DNA of 64,000 nt from Dietzia lutea (GCF_003096075.1 NZ_CP015449.1:3031001-3095000), one strand, 5' to 3'; shown: positions 45,958-54,994, counted from the stretch's first letter. The notes: generated by a model from the sequence alone, not told the origin. A program made the numbers and translations.

Positions 45958-46617
45958 ATGGGACGACGAGCACGCGAGAAGGAGTCGGCGGGAGTCGCAT
46001 CCGAGACCGGCGCCACTGCGGCCACGTCCTCGCGCCGTCCGGCCCACCGCCCCTCCCGAAGAGGGGAGGTCATCGAGGCCGCGTTGCGGGTATTTTCGAG
46101 GCTCGGGCCCGAGGCGTCCGTCGCCGAGATCGCGGCGGAAGCCGGTATGGCCCCGGCGGCCATGTACTACCACTTCGACTCCAAGGATCAACTGCTCGGC
46201 GCTGTCCTCGAGCGCATCGGGCAGGAGATCACCGCGCTGACACGGGATGCCGACGGCGAACTCCACGACGTCCACACCGCAACCCGACAAGTGTGGGAAT
46301 GGATGGAGTCGCACGACGAGGAGGCCCGGCTCCTCTATCTCTGGATGGTCCCACCCGCAGCCGAGGCCGACTTGGCGCGTCGAGCGTTCTTCGAACGCCA
46401 CGTTGCCCAGGTGGGTTCCCGCATCCGCGGCTCGCGACCCAATAGCCGCCCAACGGTACTGGAGCGTCTCGCCACCCGCACCGTCATCACCCTGATGCTC
46501 AAGGTGAGCACGGCACGCCTCACCGACGAGGAGACCCGCAAGTGGAGCACTAGCGAGATCGTCGAGGCGCTCACGGACGCACAGACCCAGATACTCTCGG
46601 CTTCGACACGTGTCTGA
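45958..46617 (+). CDS. TetR-family transcriptional regulator
   Basis: 219 residues. A long N-terminal basic region ends with SSRRPAHRPSRR before the helix-turn-helix VAEIAAEAGMAPAAMYYHFDSKDQLL. The C-terminal ligand domain is divergent. ATG 45958 has GGGCGA upstream; longer upstream starts would run through the palindromes. It is divergent from the frameshifted acyl-CoA dehydrogenase and probably controls it and itself. Shares its arm with the regulators at 31927 and 48338. Confidence 0.9.
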   Translation: MGRRAREKESAGVASETGATAATSSRRPAHRPSRRGEVIEAALRVFSRLGPEASVAEIAAEAGMAPAAMYYHFDSKDQLLGAVLERIGQEITALTRDADGELHDVHTATRQVWEWMESHDEEARLLYLWMVPPAAEADLARRAFFERHVAQVGSRIRGSRPNSRPTVLERLATRTVITLMLKVSTARLTDEETRKWSTSEIVEALTDAQTQILSASTRV

Positions 46618-46644
46618 TCTTCGTGGAGCCCCGGCTGGGCCGCG

Positions 46645-47787
46645 CTACCTGGACAGGATGGTGCAGGCACTCAGCCCGGGTGCTCCATAGACATGGTTCA
46701 GGGCGGTCTGAGGCCCGTTACGGACCTGACGCACCCCGGCGGTGCCGCGGAGCTGGAGTACCGACTCGTGGATCTGGCGGAGAGCGCTGGCGCCGATGGG
46801 CTCGCCGTTGGCAAGACAGCCGCCGTCGGTGTTCACGGGAATCTGGCCGGTCAATTCCGTCGCCCCGTCGAAGATCAGCCGTTCTTGCTCACCGTGCTCG
46901 CAGAGTCCCACCTCGGCCATGTGGATGACCTCCGCGCCGCTGTCGGTGTCCTGGAGCTGCGCCAGATCGATATCGCCGGGTCCGATGCCGGCGGCCTCGA
47001 ATGCCGCCGACGCGGCGTCGGCCGAGACGCTCACGCCCTCAACGGGCGAGAACGCGGGCGAGAACACCTCGAACGATCCCGGGCGCCGAGTCCGGTGGGT
47101 GAGGGACCGTATGTGCACCGGCGTCGACGAGTGACGGTGGGCGTCGTCGGCCCGGCACAGCAGCACCGCGACCGCACCGTCCCCCGGGGAGCAGAACATG
47201 TACTTGGTGAGCGGATCCGCGACCATCATCGACCCGGCGATCTCGCTCTCCCTCACCGGAGTCCGCCGCCATGCGTTTGGGTTGTGCTCCGCGTTGCGGA
47301 AGGCCTTCGCCGACACCCGCGCCAACACCGAACGGTCCACGTCATGCTGCTCGAGGTAACGCTGGATCTTCATACCGAAGAACTGGGTGGTGACCATCAG
47401 CCCGGCATCGCCGTACCACTCCGGCAGACCGCGGTCCCTCGGTCGGGGAGCGAATGATCCCCGAGCATGGCGGTCGAAGCCGACGGCGAGAGCGAGTCGG
47501 GCCTCGCCCGCTCGGATGGCATTGGACGCCGCGAGTAGCGCACTCGCGCCGGTGGCACACCCGTTGAAGACGTTCATAAAAGGGATCCCGGTGAGCCCGA
47601 GTGGCCCGAGAAGGTTGTCGGCATGACCACCGGAATGACTCCCCCCGGCTGCGAAGTGCACGTCCGACCACTCTGCGCCCGCATCGGCGAGGGCACCACG
47701 GACAGCGTGGACGGCCATTTTCGGCACGGAGCGGGGATTGCGGCCGAACTCGGTAATTCCGATTCCCGCGATCGAAACGCCGGTCAT
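46645..47787 (-). CDS. Thiolase-fold protein (acetyl-CoA acetyltransferase/SCP-x-like)
   Basis: 380 residues. The nucleophile position Cys77 is present in FNGCATGASALL. The C-terminal motif that in true thiolases reads GGxxxxGHPxGxS is here GGCLANGEPIGAS, so the catalytic His is replaced by Glu. Proteins of this type are often encoded with a DUF35 partner, as here, and the known Ltp/DUF35 pairs of steroid side-chain degradation are retro-aldolases. I therefore regard retro-aldol or non-classical thiolase activity as possible; chemistry unproven. ATG 47787 overlaps the DUF35 stop (ATGA). Confidence 0.9.
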   Translation of the reverse strand: MTGVSIAGIGITEFGRNPRSVPKMAVHAVRGALADAGAEWSDVHFAAGGSHSGGHADNLLGPLGLTGIPFMNVFNGCATGASALLAASNAIRAGEARLALAVGFDRHARGSFAPRPRDRGLPEWYGDAGLMVTTQFFGMKIQRYLEQHDVDRSVLARVSAKAFRNAEHNPNAWRRTPVRESEIAGSMMVADPLTKYMFCSPGDGAVAVLLCRADDAHRHSSTPVHIRSLTHRTRRPGSFEVFSPAFSPVEGVSVSADAASAAFEAAGIGPGDIDLAQLQDTDSGAEVIHMAEVGLCEHGEQERLIFDGATELTGQIPVNTDGGCLANGEPIGASALRQIHESVLQLRGTAGVRQVRNGPQTALNHVYGAPGLSACTILSR

Positions 47788-48227
47788 CGGGTCACCTCCG
47801 CGGACGTCGGCGCGAAGGCGAACGTCGACAACGGTGCGCCCTGGGAATCCGTGGAATATTCGACGGGGACGATGTGCATCCTGTCGCCGATGCGGACGCC
47901 GCCCGGCTCCACCTCGGCCAATCGGCCTTCGACACACACGCCCGACTCGAAGGCGACGTAGCCGACCAGATACGGGGAGAAGTCCTCCGCGGATTCCGCG
48001 CCGGCGTACGGGGGAGACGGGGGTCGCACCGACTGCGTCGTCCAGGTCCAGAGCTCGCCCTCGGTTGGAAGATCCACCGCGGTGGTGGTCTCGCCCCCGC
48101 ATCCGGTGCAACTCTCGGCCGCGGGGAAGCCCACGGTATAGCACGCAGCGCATTGCGAACCCTGCAGAACCACGCCCGTTCCGTCGGACCTCCAGTCCTG
48201 CGACGATTCAGTGCGATCAGATATCAC
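47784..48227 (-). CDS. DUF35 zinc-ribbon/OB-fold protein
   Basis: 147 residues. The N-terminal rubredoxin-like zinc ribbon has CAACYTVGFPAAESCTGCGG (Cys pairs C-x2-C and C-x2-C), followed by an OB-fold ending RMHIVPVEYS. Such proteins bind thiolase-fold partners as accessory subunits, sometimes holding acyl-CoA. It overlaps the thiolase-like gene, consistent with a complex. Upstream at 48263-48273 is the TAGTTTCTTTA motif and a TGTAGACTATCC sequence, shared with the divergent TetR gene. Confidence 0.92.
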   Translation of the reverse strand: MISDRTESSQDWRSDGTGVVLQGSQCAACYTVGFPAAESCTGCGGETTTAVDLPTEGELWTWTTQSVRPPSPPYAGAESAEDFSPYLVGYVAFESGVCVEGRLAEVEPGGVRIGDRMHIVPVEYSTDSQGAPLSTFAFAPTSAEVTR

Positions 48228-48337
48228 AATGACCTCCGGTCTCCTTGGTGCGACGACACCGCTAGTTTCTTTATGGGCTGTAGACTATCCTTGCTGTCGC
48301 AGTCCCGCAATTGAATCGTCGACGAAAGGTCATCGAT

Positions 48338-48994
48338 GTGGCGACCAGCCGCCCCGCCCACCGGCCATCACGCCGCCGGGAGATCATCAGCGCAGCCCTG
48401 GGCGAGCTGAGCGACGAGAAGCGGACTGGCGAGCCGGCGACCATCGAAGCGATCGCCCACCGTGCCGGAGTGACCGCCGCAGCGGTTTACTACCACTTCA
48501 GCTCTCGCTCCGAGCTCATGTCCACCATTCTCGCTGAAATTCACCCCGAGGTCATGCACCTGTTCGAGGTGGGCGACTTCACGGCCGTGTCCGCCCCCTT
48601 CTGGATCGAGCGCCTTGTCGACGCCCTCGCCGACTGGGTGGTGGACAATCCAGACGCTGCCCGCTTCTACTTCCTGGTAGCCCCAGTCCTGCCTGACGAG
48701 GCTCTCGTCGCCCAGTGCGCCGAGTTCCGGTCGGAGTTCCTCTCACGGGTATTCGATTTCATCGGCAGTAGCGGAGTCGATTGCGGTGAACTCTCCGTCT
48801 GGGTTCGCGCCCATGCCATTCGCGAGGTGTTCATCTGTGCCATCGAACTCGGCCTAGAAGGGCGGGCGCGCCCCCGTCGGGGATTTCACGAACTACGGCG
48901 CGCGGGCCGCTACCTGGTGGTCGATCTTCTCCAGCATCGCGACCCGGACGGCCAGGCTGTAGCAGCTCGTGCCAGTGCCGACCGGGCGGGCTGA
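48338..48994 (+). CDS. TetR-family transcriptional regulator
   Basis: 218 residues. N-terminal ATSRPAHRPSRR, then helix-turn-helix IEAIAHRAGVTAAAVYYHFSSRSELM. GTG 48338 has AAGG 8 bases upstream; a TTG at 48311 is an alternative. Divergent from the DUF35/thiolase-like pair and followed by the CaiB-type gene, both likely targets. It is closest in helix-turn-helix text to the regulator at 31927. Confidence 0.9.
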   Translation: MATSRPAHRPSRRREIISAALGELSDEKRTGEPATIEAIAHRAGVTAAAVYYHFSSRSELMSTILAEIHPEVMHLFEVGDFTAVSAPFWIERLVDALADWVVDNPDAARFYFLVAPVLPDEALVAQCAEFRSEFLSRVFDFIGSSGVDCGELSVWVRAHAIREVFICAIELGLEGRARPRRGFHELRRAGRYLVVDLLQHRDPDGQAVAARASADRAG

Positions 48995-49001
48995 GCCTCC
49001 G

Positions 49002-50179
49002 ATGCAAGACATCCTCGCTGGAGTGCGGGTACTCGACCTCGGGCAGTACATCGCTGCGCCCGCAGCTGGGCAGCGGTTGGCAGACCTCGGTGCGGAGGTC
49101 ATCAAGATCGAGCCGCCCGGGGGTGAGCAGGCGCGGGCTGGGGGTCGATTCGGCGAGGCTATGGTCCGAGCCTACAACCGCGGGAAACGCGGACTGGTCC
49201 TCGATCTTCGTCATCCGGTCGGGCGGGAGGCCCTCGATCGACTCCTCCATAGTTGCGACGTACTCATCCACAACATGAAGAGTGGCAGCGATAAGCGACT
49301 CGGCATTGACGGCGACCGGATCCAGTCCCGGCACCCACATGTCGTCTGTGGCCAGGTCGGCGGATTCGGCCGTATCGACAACACGTACTCGCGCCTGGCC
49401 CTGGACATCGCCGCACAGGCCGAGTTCGGAATCATGCACGCGACGGGCGAGGAGGGGGCACCCCGCAGCGGGTGGGGTTCGCGGCGGTGGACGTCGCCGC
49501 AGCCTCCGCGCTCACAGAGGGCATTTTCGCCTCGCTCGTCCGCCGGGGGTGAACCGGCGAGGGTGCGTGGGTGCGGACATCGTTAGCCGAAGCGGCGCTG
49601 CAACTCCAAGCCGCGACCTGGTCAGAGTTCATGCTCACTGGTCAGCCTCCGCGACGATGCATAAACGGCCAAGCCCTGCTCGCCCCTGCGGCTGATCTGG
49701 TCGAGGTGTCGGACGGTCACATCGTGTTGTCCGCTTACACGGACACCAAATGGCAGGCAATGTGCGCCGCGCTCGGCCTATCTGACATCGCGGTGGATCC
49801 CCGGTTCGCCGACAACCCGACGAGAGTGGCTAATCACGGGGAGTTGCTCAACCGTCTGGGTGACGCCCTGGCCTCTCTCTGACGAGCGGAGGCCGTGGAG
49901 TTGCTCGTCGCCGCAGGCGTCGTCTGTGGCGCCGTCCGGTCATTCGACGAGATCCTCGCCGATCCGTACGTGCACGCGGCTGGAATGCTCGCGCGCGTAC
50001 CGGGCGAGCGGGGAGGCGGGAACTTCCTGCCTGTCACACCTTTCGATATTGACGACCACCGAGAGCCCGTCTCGGCTGCTGTTACCGGACTTTGCGCCGA
50101 TACCGACGGCATCCTCCGTGAACTCGGGATGAGCACTACGGAGATCGACCTTGCCACCTCTCGGCTCCCTCCCGGATGA
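49002..50179 (+). pseudogene. CaiB/BaiF-type CoA-transferase, frameshift and internal stop
   Basis: The N-terminal part reads ILAGVRVLDLGQYIAAPAAG, LADLGAEVIKIEPPGGEQAR and CDVLIHNMKSGSDKRLG, typical of family III CoA-transferases. Near 49462 the frame is lost (GEEGAPR); it reappears as SLAEAALQLQAATWSEFMLT at 49571 and continues through DGHIVLSAYTDTKWQAMC. A TGA at 49880-49882 interrupts it, and the same frame continues AVELLVAAGVVCGAVRSFDE to 50179. The enzyme would move CoA between acids. As read it is inactive. Confidence 0.85.
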
Positions 50180-50537
50180 GCTTCTAGCATTGCTGACCGG
50201 GAGCGGCGGCGAAATTGTCTCGTTTCGTCCCGAACTTTATGAGATAGTCCACCGAGGCGCGCGCCGGTTTTTCGTCAGCCGAGACGGCGTCCTCCGCTCG
50301 CCGAGGCGCGGCGACCGGACGGCTTGCCCGAAACCGAGCTCCACCGTGCCCCAGAGGTCATCCTCGGGACGATCGGAGAACAGTCACTTCGATATGCCCT
50401 GCCTCCGTCCGCCGCCGACTCCGTAGAAGCATGCTGCTGCGAAGGGCGCTCCCATGCAGACGACAGGGCGCCGGAGGCGGATCGTTCCTAGTTTCGAAAA
50501 AACGGTTCGGTTACTTAGCCTCAAATATAGATAGAGC
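50180..50537. other. No confident gene
   Basis: A short frame starting at 50151 (ELLALLTGSGGEIVSF, then low-complexity text) overlaps the end of the CoA-transferase. It matches no family I know. No other signal is seen before the promoter at 50538. Confidence 0.35.
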
Positions 50538-50566
50538 TTGACTTAAGTAAGCCTCGTCGCTAACGT
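50538..50566 (+). promoter_or_regulatory. Promoter-like element before the solute-binding gene
   Basis: TTGACT 50538-50543, 17 bases, TAACGT 50561-50566. The surrounding CTTGACTTAAGTAAG matches the 18593 and 52318 sites. The gene starts 334 bases further on, so the leader would be long or a second promoter exists. Bases 50567-50899 hold no gene I can support. Confidence 0.5.
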
Positions 50567-50899
50567 CCTCAGTGCTTCGCCACCCGATGTGATTTGGAGC
50601 ACTCTGTACAACTCGGCGGCCGGTCAGACTTCTGGCGGTAGCCTCCACGGGTCCGGCGCGGCGGGTCTCGGCGCGACGGTTCTGAATGACCGGAGCTAGC
50701 GCCCGTCCGCAGAGGACGGCATGTTTTGACACCCCGCTGCCCTCGACGATGTCTAGTGGCACTCCACTCGCGAAGTGTCCAACACCCGCGGTAAGCGGAT
50801 TGAATGGGCATTTTCGACGGACTCGCGCTCGAGTGAGCTCGAACTTCCGCTAACGCCGGCGATTCACGCCCCCTCACGAGCAAATCGAACGGAGAAATC

Positions 50900-51907
50900 G
50901 TGGTAATCAAGAAGGTCGCGGCGGTTGGAGCCGCCCTCACGCTGGTCCTCGCCGGCTGCAGCAACGACTCGTCCGACACGGGCGAGTCGGGCAACGGGGA
51001 ACTCGGGACGATCACAATCGCCGCCCAGCCGGCACCAGGTTATATCCCGGTCCGACTTGCCAGCGAGCTCGGCATGTTCCGGAATCGGGGGCTTGAGGTG
51101 GAGTTCCTCCCGATTGTCGGCGCTGGCCCGGCTATTAGCGCGCTCGAGAACGGATCGGCAACTGTGCACACCAACACACTCACTGTCCTGGCGACTGCCA
51201 ACAGCGAAGGTGCGGACCTGCGCGCCTTTTGTGGAGACCTCGACCTCACGCAGGGAGCTGTCTTTGCCGCGCCGGGAAGCGACCTGCCCGTCGCTGAGCC
51301 CGACAACTGGCAGGAAGCCGTGCAAGCGTGGAAGGGGAAGACGATCGGCGTCACCGCCTTGGGCGGCACCGTTCAGGCGGAGTTCGAAGCCCTCTTCCAT
51401 GCGGCCGGGCTCCCGCTGAACAGTGTCGAATACAGCGCGGTCGGTGCCGGCGAGCAGGCCATCGTCGCTTTGGAGACCGGCATCGTTGACCTGCTCTTCA
51501 GCTACCCCTTCCTCACGCAGAACCTGGAAGCTCGCGACTTCGTCGAGATTCTGAGCTGGCAGGAGGATCCTCCCGACCCGCTGGGGACAGCGAGCGTCAA
51601 CTTCATAGCCAAGAAGGAGTGGCTGGACGCCAACGCAGAGGCCGCCCGAACATTCTGCGATGTGCTCACCGAGGTGGAGGGCGAGCTGTCCGACCACCCC
51701 GAGGAACTCTCCGACATCGTGTCGACCGAGTACGGGGTCACCGGTGACGCGCTGGATTTGGCCGTCGCCCCGGATGGCCCGCTGGCCAATCACAACACCG
51801 AGATCGACTGCGATGTGATCGAGGGACTAGTTCGGCGGGACATCGAGAGTGGGGTCGTCCCGGCCGCTGCCCCCACAGCGTGCGACGAGCTGGTCTGGCG
51901 ACAGTAA
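50900..51907 (+). CDS. Solute-binding lipoprotein, NMT1/SsuA-like (paralogue A)
   Basis: 335 residues. Signal peptide with VIKKVAAVGAALTLVLAGC, lipid-modified Cys20. The body shows the NMT1/THI5-like fold (GYIPVRLASELGMFRNRGLE, shown in 20 residues) and an AWKGKTIGVTALGG loop. Its N-terminus and upstream acggagaaatc sequence are almost the same as those of the lipoprotein at 53573, so the two are duplicates. No permease or ATPase is adjacent; the transporter at 24477-26203 is the only candidate here. GTG 50900 follows GGAGAAATC. Confidence 0.9.
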   Translation: MVIKKVAAVGAALTLVLAGCSNDSSDTGESGNGELGTITIAAQPAPGYIPVRLASELGMFRNRGLEVEFLPIVGAGPAISALENGSATVHTNTLTVLATANSEGADLRAFCGDLDLTQGAVFAAPGSDLPVAEPDNWQEAVQAWKGKTIGVTALGGTVQAEFEALFHAAGLPLNSVEYSAVGAGEQAIVALETGIVDLLFSYPFLTQNLEARDFVEILSWQEDPPDPLGTASVNFIAKKEWLDANAEAARTFCDVLTEVEGELSDHPEELSDIVSTEYGVTGDALDLAVAPDGPLANHNTEIDCDVIEGLVRRDIESGVVPAAAPTACDELVWRQ

Positions 51908-52730
51908 GGGCAAACCGAGGAGGATAACCGGATTCTCGATGGGGTTAGCGGCCCGCCTCCAGCCCACCCAACGGACGGTGTCGCCGAGCAGTAGGCCCCC
52001 CTCGGCGGCCAGCCCTCGATTGTCACAGGTGGCAGGCCAGGGCACAGCACTGCCCACTCCAGCCACTAAGTGCTCGCCGTCTCGGTCGCGCCGCGAGCAC
52101 ACCGCCGTCGCCCCTGCCGGCACTGGTGGGGATGAGGCGATGTCACCGGAGTCGCCAGCCTGACTTCGAAGACGCGGCGCGTGCCGCTGCACGAGTACCC
52201 GGAGTCGAGCGTCAGTTCGCCGTGGGTCGCCGCGAAGGCGGCATCGTATGCAGTCCGTGCCGCGCACCGGCCATCGGGCTCCCGTTGCCCATTACTCAAG
52301 TGCATATGTACATACTTCTTGACTCAAGTAACTTATACAGTTAGCCTACAGCGTGATTCACGACACAGGGCGATGTGCCGCACACTGCCCGGGGTCGATC
52401 GCCGAGGCGTCGGATGACGGACACCTCGATCGAGGCACCCCATGACGACCGGGAGGGACCGCCGACCCGGAGATTGCGAGAATCCCGAAAGCGAAACGAG
52501 GGGCGTGCAGCATTTCCACCGAATGATTGACTCGCTTGAAGGCGGGGCCATCCGGCCCTCAGTGGGAATCTCGGCCCAGCGTCGTGCCCGGCGCCGGAGG
52601 CCGTGTCACCGGAATGAGTCTCCCGAATTGGCTGCCCACGCGAGCGCTGTCTCAACCTAATCCCCACAGGCCCACAGCGAATCGACCCGTGCCGTGCCAG
52701 ACAACCCAGTAAGACAACTAGGAGAGCTTG
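51908..52730. other. Intergenic region with promoter-like sites
   Basis: TTGACT 52319-52324, 17 bases, TAGCCT 52342-52347 on the plus strand. ACTCAAGT occurs at 52294-52301 and within ACTCAAGTAACT at 52322-52333. The SDR gene starts almost 390 bases downstream. The rest has GC-rich open frames without any family resemblance. Confidence 0.45.
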
Positions 52731-53501
52731 ATGCAGACGACGAGCAAGCGATTTGCCGGCCGGACGCTGTTGGTGACGGGGGGTGCCTCAGGACTCGGAG
52801 CGGCGGTTTCGGAGCGTTTCACGGAGGAAGGTGGACGGGTGGCCGTCGTCGATCTCGACGCGGATCGCGCTGGCGAGGCCGCCGGGACCCTGGATGGTGC
52901 GATCGGCATCGGTGCCGATGTCTCCGACGACGACGCCGTGCGTGAGGCAGTCGCCTCGGCCGCCGAGCACCTCGGAGGACTGGACGGTGTGGTCAATGCT
53001 GGCGGCCACGCCAAGTTCGGCCGTGTCGAGGACTGGGACTGGGCCGACTGGCAGATGATGATGAACGTCCACGTTGGCGGTACCTTCCTGGTGACCAAGT
53101 ACGCCGCCCAGCACCTGCGCCGCAGCGACAACGCGTCAATCGTCAACGTCGCATCGGTCGCCGCCTTCGTCGCTCAGCCGCTGAACGCCCCCTACGGGGC
53201 CGCCAAGGCGGCAATCACCGGCTTCACCCGGCAGAGCGCCCTCGATCTGGGACAGGACGGAATCAGAGTCAATTGTGTGGCGCCCGGGCGAATCGAGACC
53301 GCGATGATGGCGCCGATCATCCTGGAGCGCGGAGACGGCGACCCGGCGCGAGGGCGGGAGGTGCTCTCAAGGTTCTCGATTTTGAAGCGATTAGGACAGC
53401 CGCGGGAAATTGCCGAGCCCGTGTGTTTCCTGCTCTCCGAAGAATCGAGTTTCATCACCGGGCACACGATGCCGATCGACGGCGGCGAACTCGCGCTGTA
53501 A
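52731..53501 (+). CDS. SDR-family oxidoreductase
   Basis: 256 residues. VTGGASGLG binds the cofactor, VVNAGG marks strand 4, VASVAAFVAQPLNAPYGAAK gives the catalytic Ser and Tyr-x3-Lys, and GHTMPIDGG ends the fold. ATG 52731 has AGGAG 6 bases upstream. It precedes the second lipoprotein by 71 bases on the same strand, so they may be one transcript. Probably a hydroxyacyl or alcohol dehydrogenase of the pathway; substrate unknown. Confidence 0.93.
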   Translation: MQTTSKRFAGRTLLVTGGASGLGAAVSERFTEEGGRVAVVDLDADRAGEAAGTLDGAIGIGADVSDDDAVREAVASAAEHLGGLDGVVNAGGHAKFGRVEDWDWADWQMMMNVHVGGTFLVTKYAAQHLRRSDNASIVNVASVAAFVAQPLNAPYGAAKAAITGFTRQSALDLGQDGIRVNCVAPGRIETAMMAPIILERGDGDPARGREVLSRFSILKRLGQPREIAEPVCFLLSEESSFITGHTMPIDGGELAL

Positions 53502-53572
53502 CTCGGGACCACGCGACGCTACCGCCGCTCAGGCGGTTTGCTCCACAGAACCACCAATCTAACGGAGAAATC

Positions 53573-54583
53573 ATGTCAATCAAGAAGACCGGGGCGGTCG
53601 GAGCCGCCCTCGCGCTGGTCCTAGCCGGCTGCGGCAACGACTCGTCCGACACGGGCGGTAACGGTGGCGAGACCGAGACGATCACCGTCGCAACCGCGTC
53701 GGCGCAGTCGTATACAATCATGCATCTCGCAGAAGAGCTGGGAATGTTCGAGGATGCCGGGATCGGACTCGAACAGGTGAGTATCGAACGCGGCGCCGGC
53801 CCGATCCTCGCTGCCATGTCAAACAACTCAGTGGACGTCGCCGTCCAGTCGCCCGTTGTCGCGGCATCCGCCAACAACGCGGGTAACGACATGCGCCTCT
53901 TCTGCGGAACGGCCTCCTCTCTGAACGCGGTGATCCTTGCTCGCCCCGACTCCGATATCCCGGAGGCCACCCCGGAAAACTGGCGAGAAGCGCTCCAATC
54001 CTGGAGCGGACGCACCATGGGAATCATTGCCGAGGGCGGCGCTATCGAGGGGTATGTTCGCTCGCTCCTCAAGGAGGCCGAAGTCGAGGACGTCGAGCTC
54101 ATTGCAGTGGGGATGGGTGAGCAGGCCACCAACGCGCTGCTGTCGGGTCAGATAGACCTGCTGTTCAGTGTCCCCTTCTTCAGCCAGCAAGCGCAGGACC
54201 GCACGAAGGAGGTGTTCAGCTGGGCCGAGGACGCTCCGGATGAGGAAATAACCAACTCCACCCAGGGCGCCTGGATGGCCAAGAAGGAGTGGCTCGATAA
54301 CAACTCGGAGCTCGCTGAACGGTTCTGCAGCGTAATGGGCGATACTATCGATGAAATGTTCGACAACCCGGAGGTGCTGCGCGATGTCTTGAGGGAAAGA
54401 TTCAACCTCCAGGGTGACGTTCTCGAGGCCTCGGCCGCGGAGGACGGACCGCTCGCTCTACAAAGTTCCGACCTAGCGTGCGACGCAGTGGCAAACGCCC
54501 TCGAGGGTGCGGTCGACGCCGGCCTCTTGCCCTCGGACACGTCCACGGACTGCTCGACGCTGCTGTGGGAGGGTGTGCAGTAG
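53573..54583 (+). CDS. Solute-binding lipoprotein, NMT1/SsuA-like (paralogue B)
   Basis: 336 residues, signal SIKKTGAVGAALALVLAGC with the lipid Cys at 20, then NDSSDTG as in paralogue A. The ligand-binding body is more diverged from A than the signal peptide (SQSYTIMHLAEELGMFEDAG-like text in place of the PAPGYIP segment), so ligand preference may differ. Upstream aacggagaaatcatg carries the ribosome site. It sits between an SDR and a NIPSNAP gene. Confidence 0.9.
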   Translation: MSIKKTGAVGAALALVLAGCGNDSSDTGGNGGETETITVATASAQSYTIMHLAEELGMFEDAGIGLEQVSIERGAGPILAAMSNNSVDVAVQSPVVAASANNAGNDMRLFCGTASSLNAVILARPDSDIPEATPENWREALQSWSGRTMGIIAEGGAIEGYVRSLLKEAEVEDVELIAVGMGEQATNALLSGQIDLLFSVPFFSQQAQDRTKEVFSWAEDAPDEEITNSTQGAWMAKKEWLDNNSELAERFCSVMGDTIDEMFDNPEVLRDVLRERFNLQGDVLEASAAEDGPLALQSSDLACDAVANALEGAVDAGLLPSDTSTDCSTLLWEGVQ

Positions 54584-54671
54584 TTACCGGCCGGTCTGCA
54601 GAGTCGGAGTCCTCCGATTCGAAACACCTCAGATCATGCCGATCCCGGCGCGCGACGATGAAGGAGATGCC

Positions 54672-54986
54672 GTGAGCGGAACGTTTTTACTCGCCCGAGT
54701 GCAGGTCAAGTACGGGAGCGTACCTCGGTTTGCGGAGATCATGGAAAACTTCGTCGTCCCGATTTTCGAAGAGCAGGGTTGGCGTCTGATTGCCTCATAC
54801 CGGAACGTCATCGGACCCCTCACCGAGGTCCTGGATTTCTGGGAGGTAGAGGACGCCAATGCGGTGACCGAGGCGCGCGAGCGCGCATCGGAGCACCCGG
54901 ATTTCGTGAAGCTGGCACCTCAGCTGGCCGAGTGCGTCGTGGCGGAGGAACTGACGCTTCTGACGAAGATGCCGTTCAGCCCCTGA
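54672..54986 (+). CDS. NIPSNAP-family small protein
   Basis: 104 residues, ferredoxin-like alpha+beta fold related to dimeric barrel (ABM/NIPSNAP) proteins: FLLARVQVKYGSVPRFAEIM, GWRLIASYRNVIGPLTEVLD and FWEVEDANAV. GTG 54672 has AAGGAG 5 bases upstream. Members are often dimeric isomerases or unknown accessory proteins in catabolic clusters. Last gene of the SDR/lipoprotein unit, followed by a hairpin. Confidence 0.82.
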   Translation: MSGTFLLARVQVKYGSVPRFAEIMENFVVPIFEEQGWRLIASYRNVIGPLTEVLDFWEVEDANAVTEARERASEHPDFVKLAPQLAECVVAEELTLLTKMPFSP

Positions 54987-54994
54987 GCCGCGGA

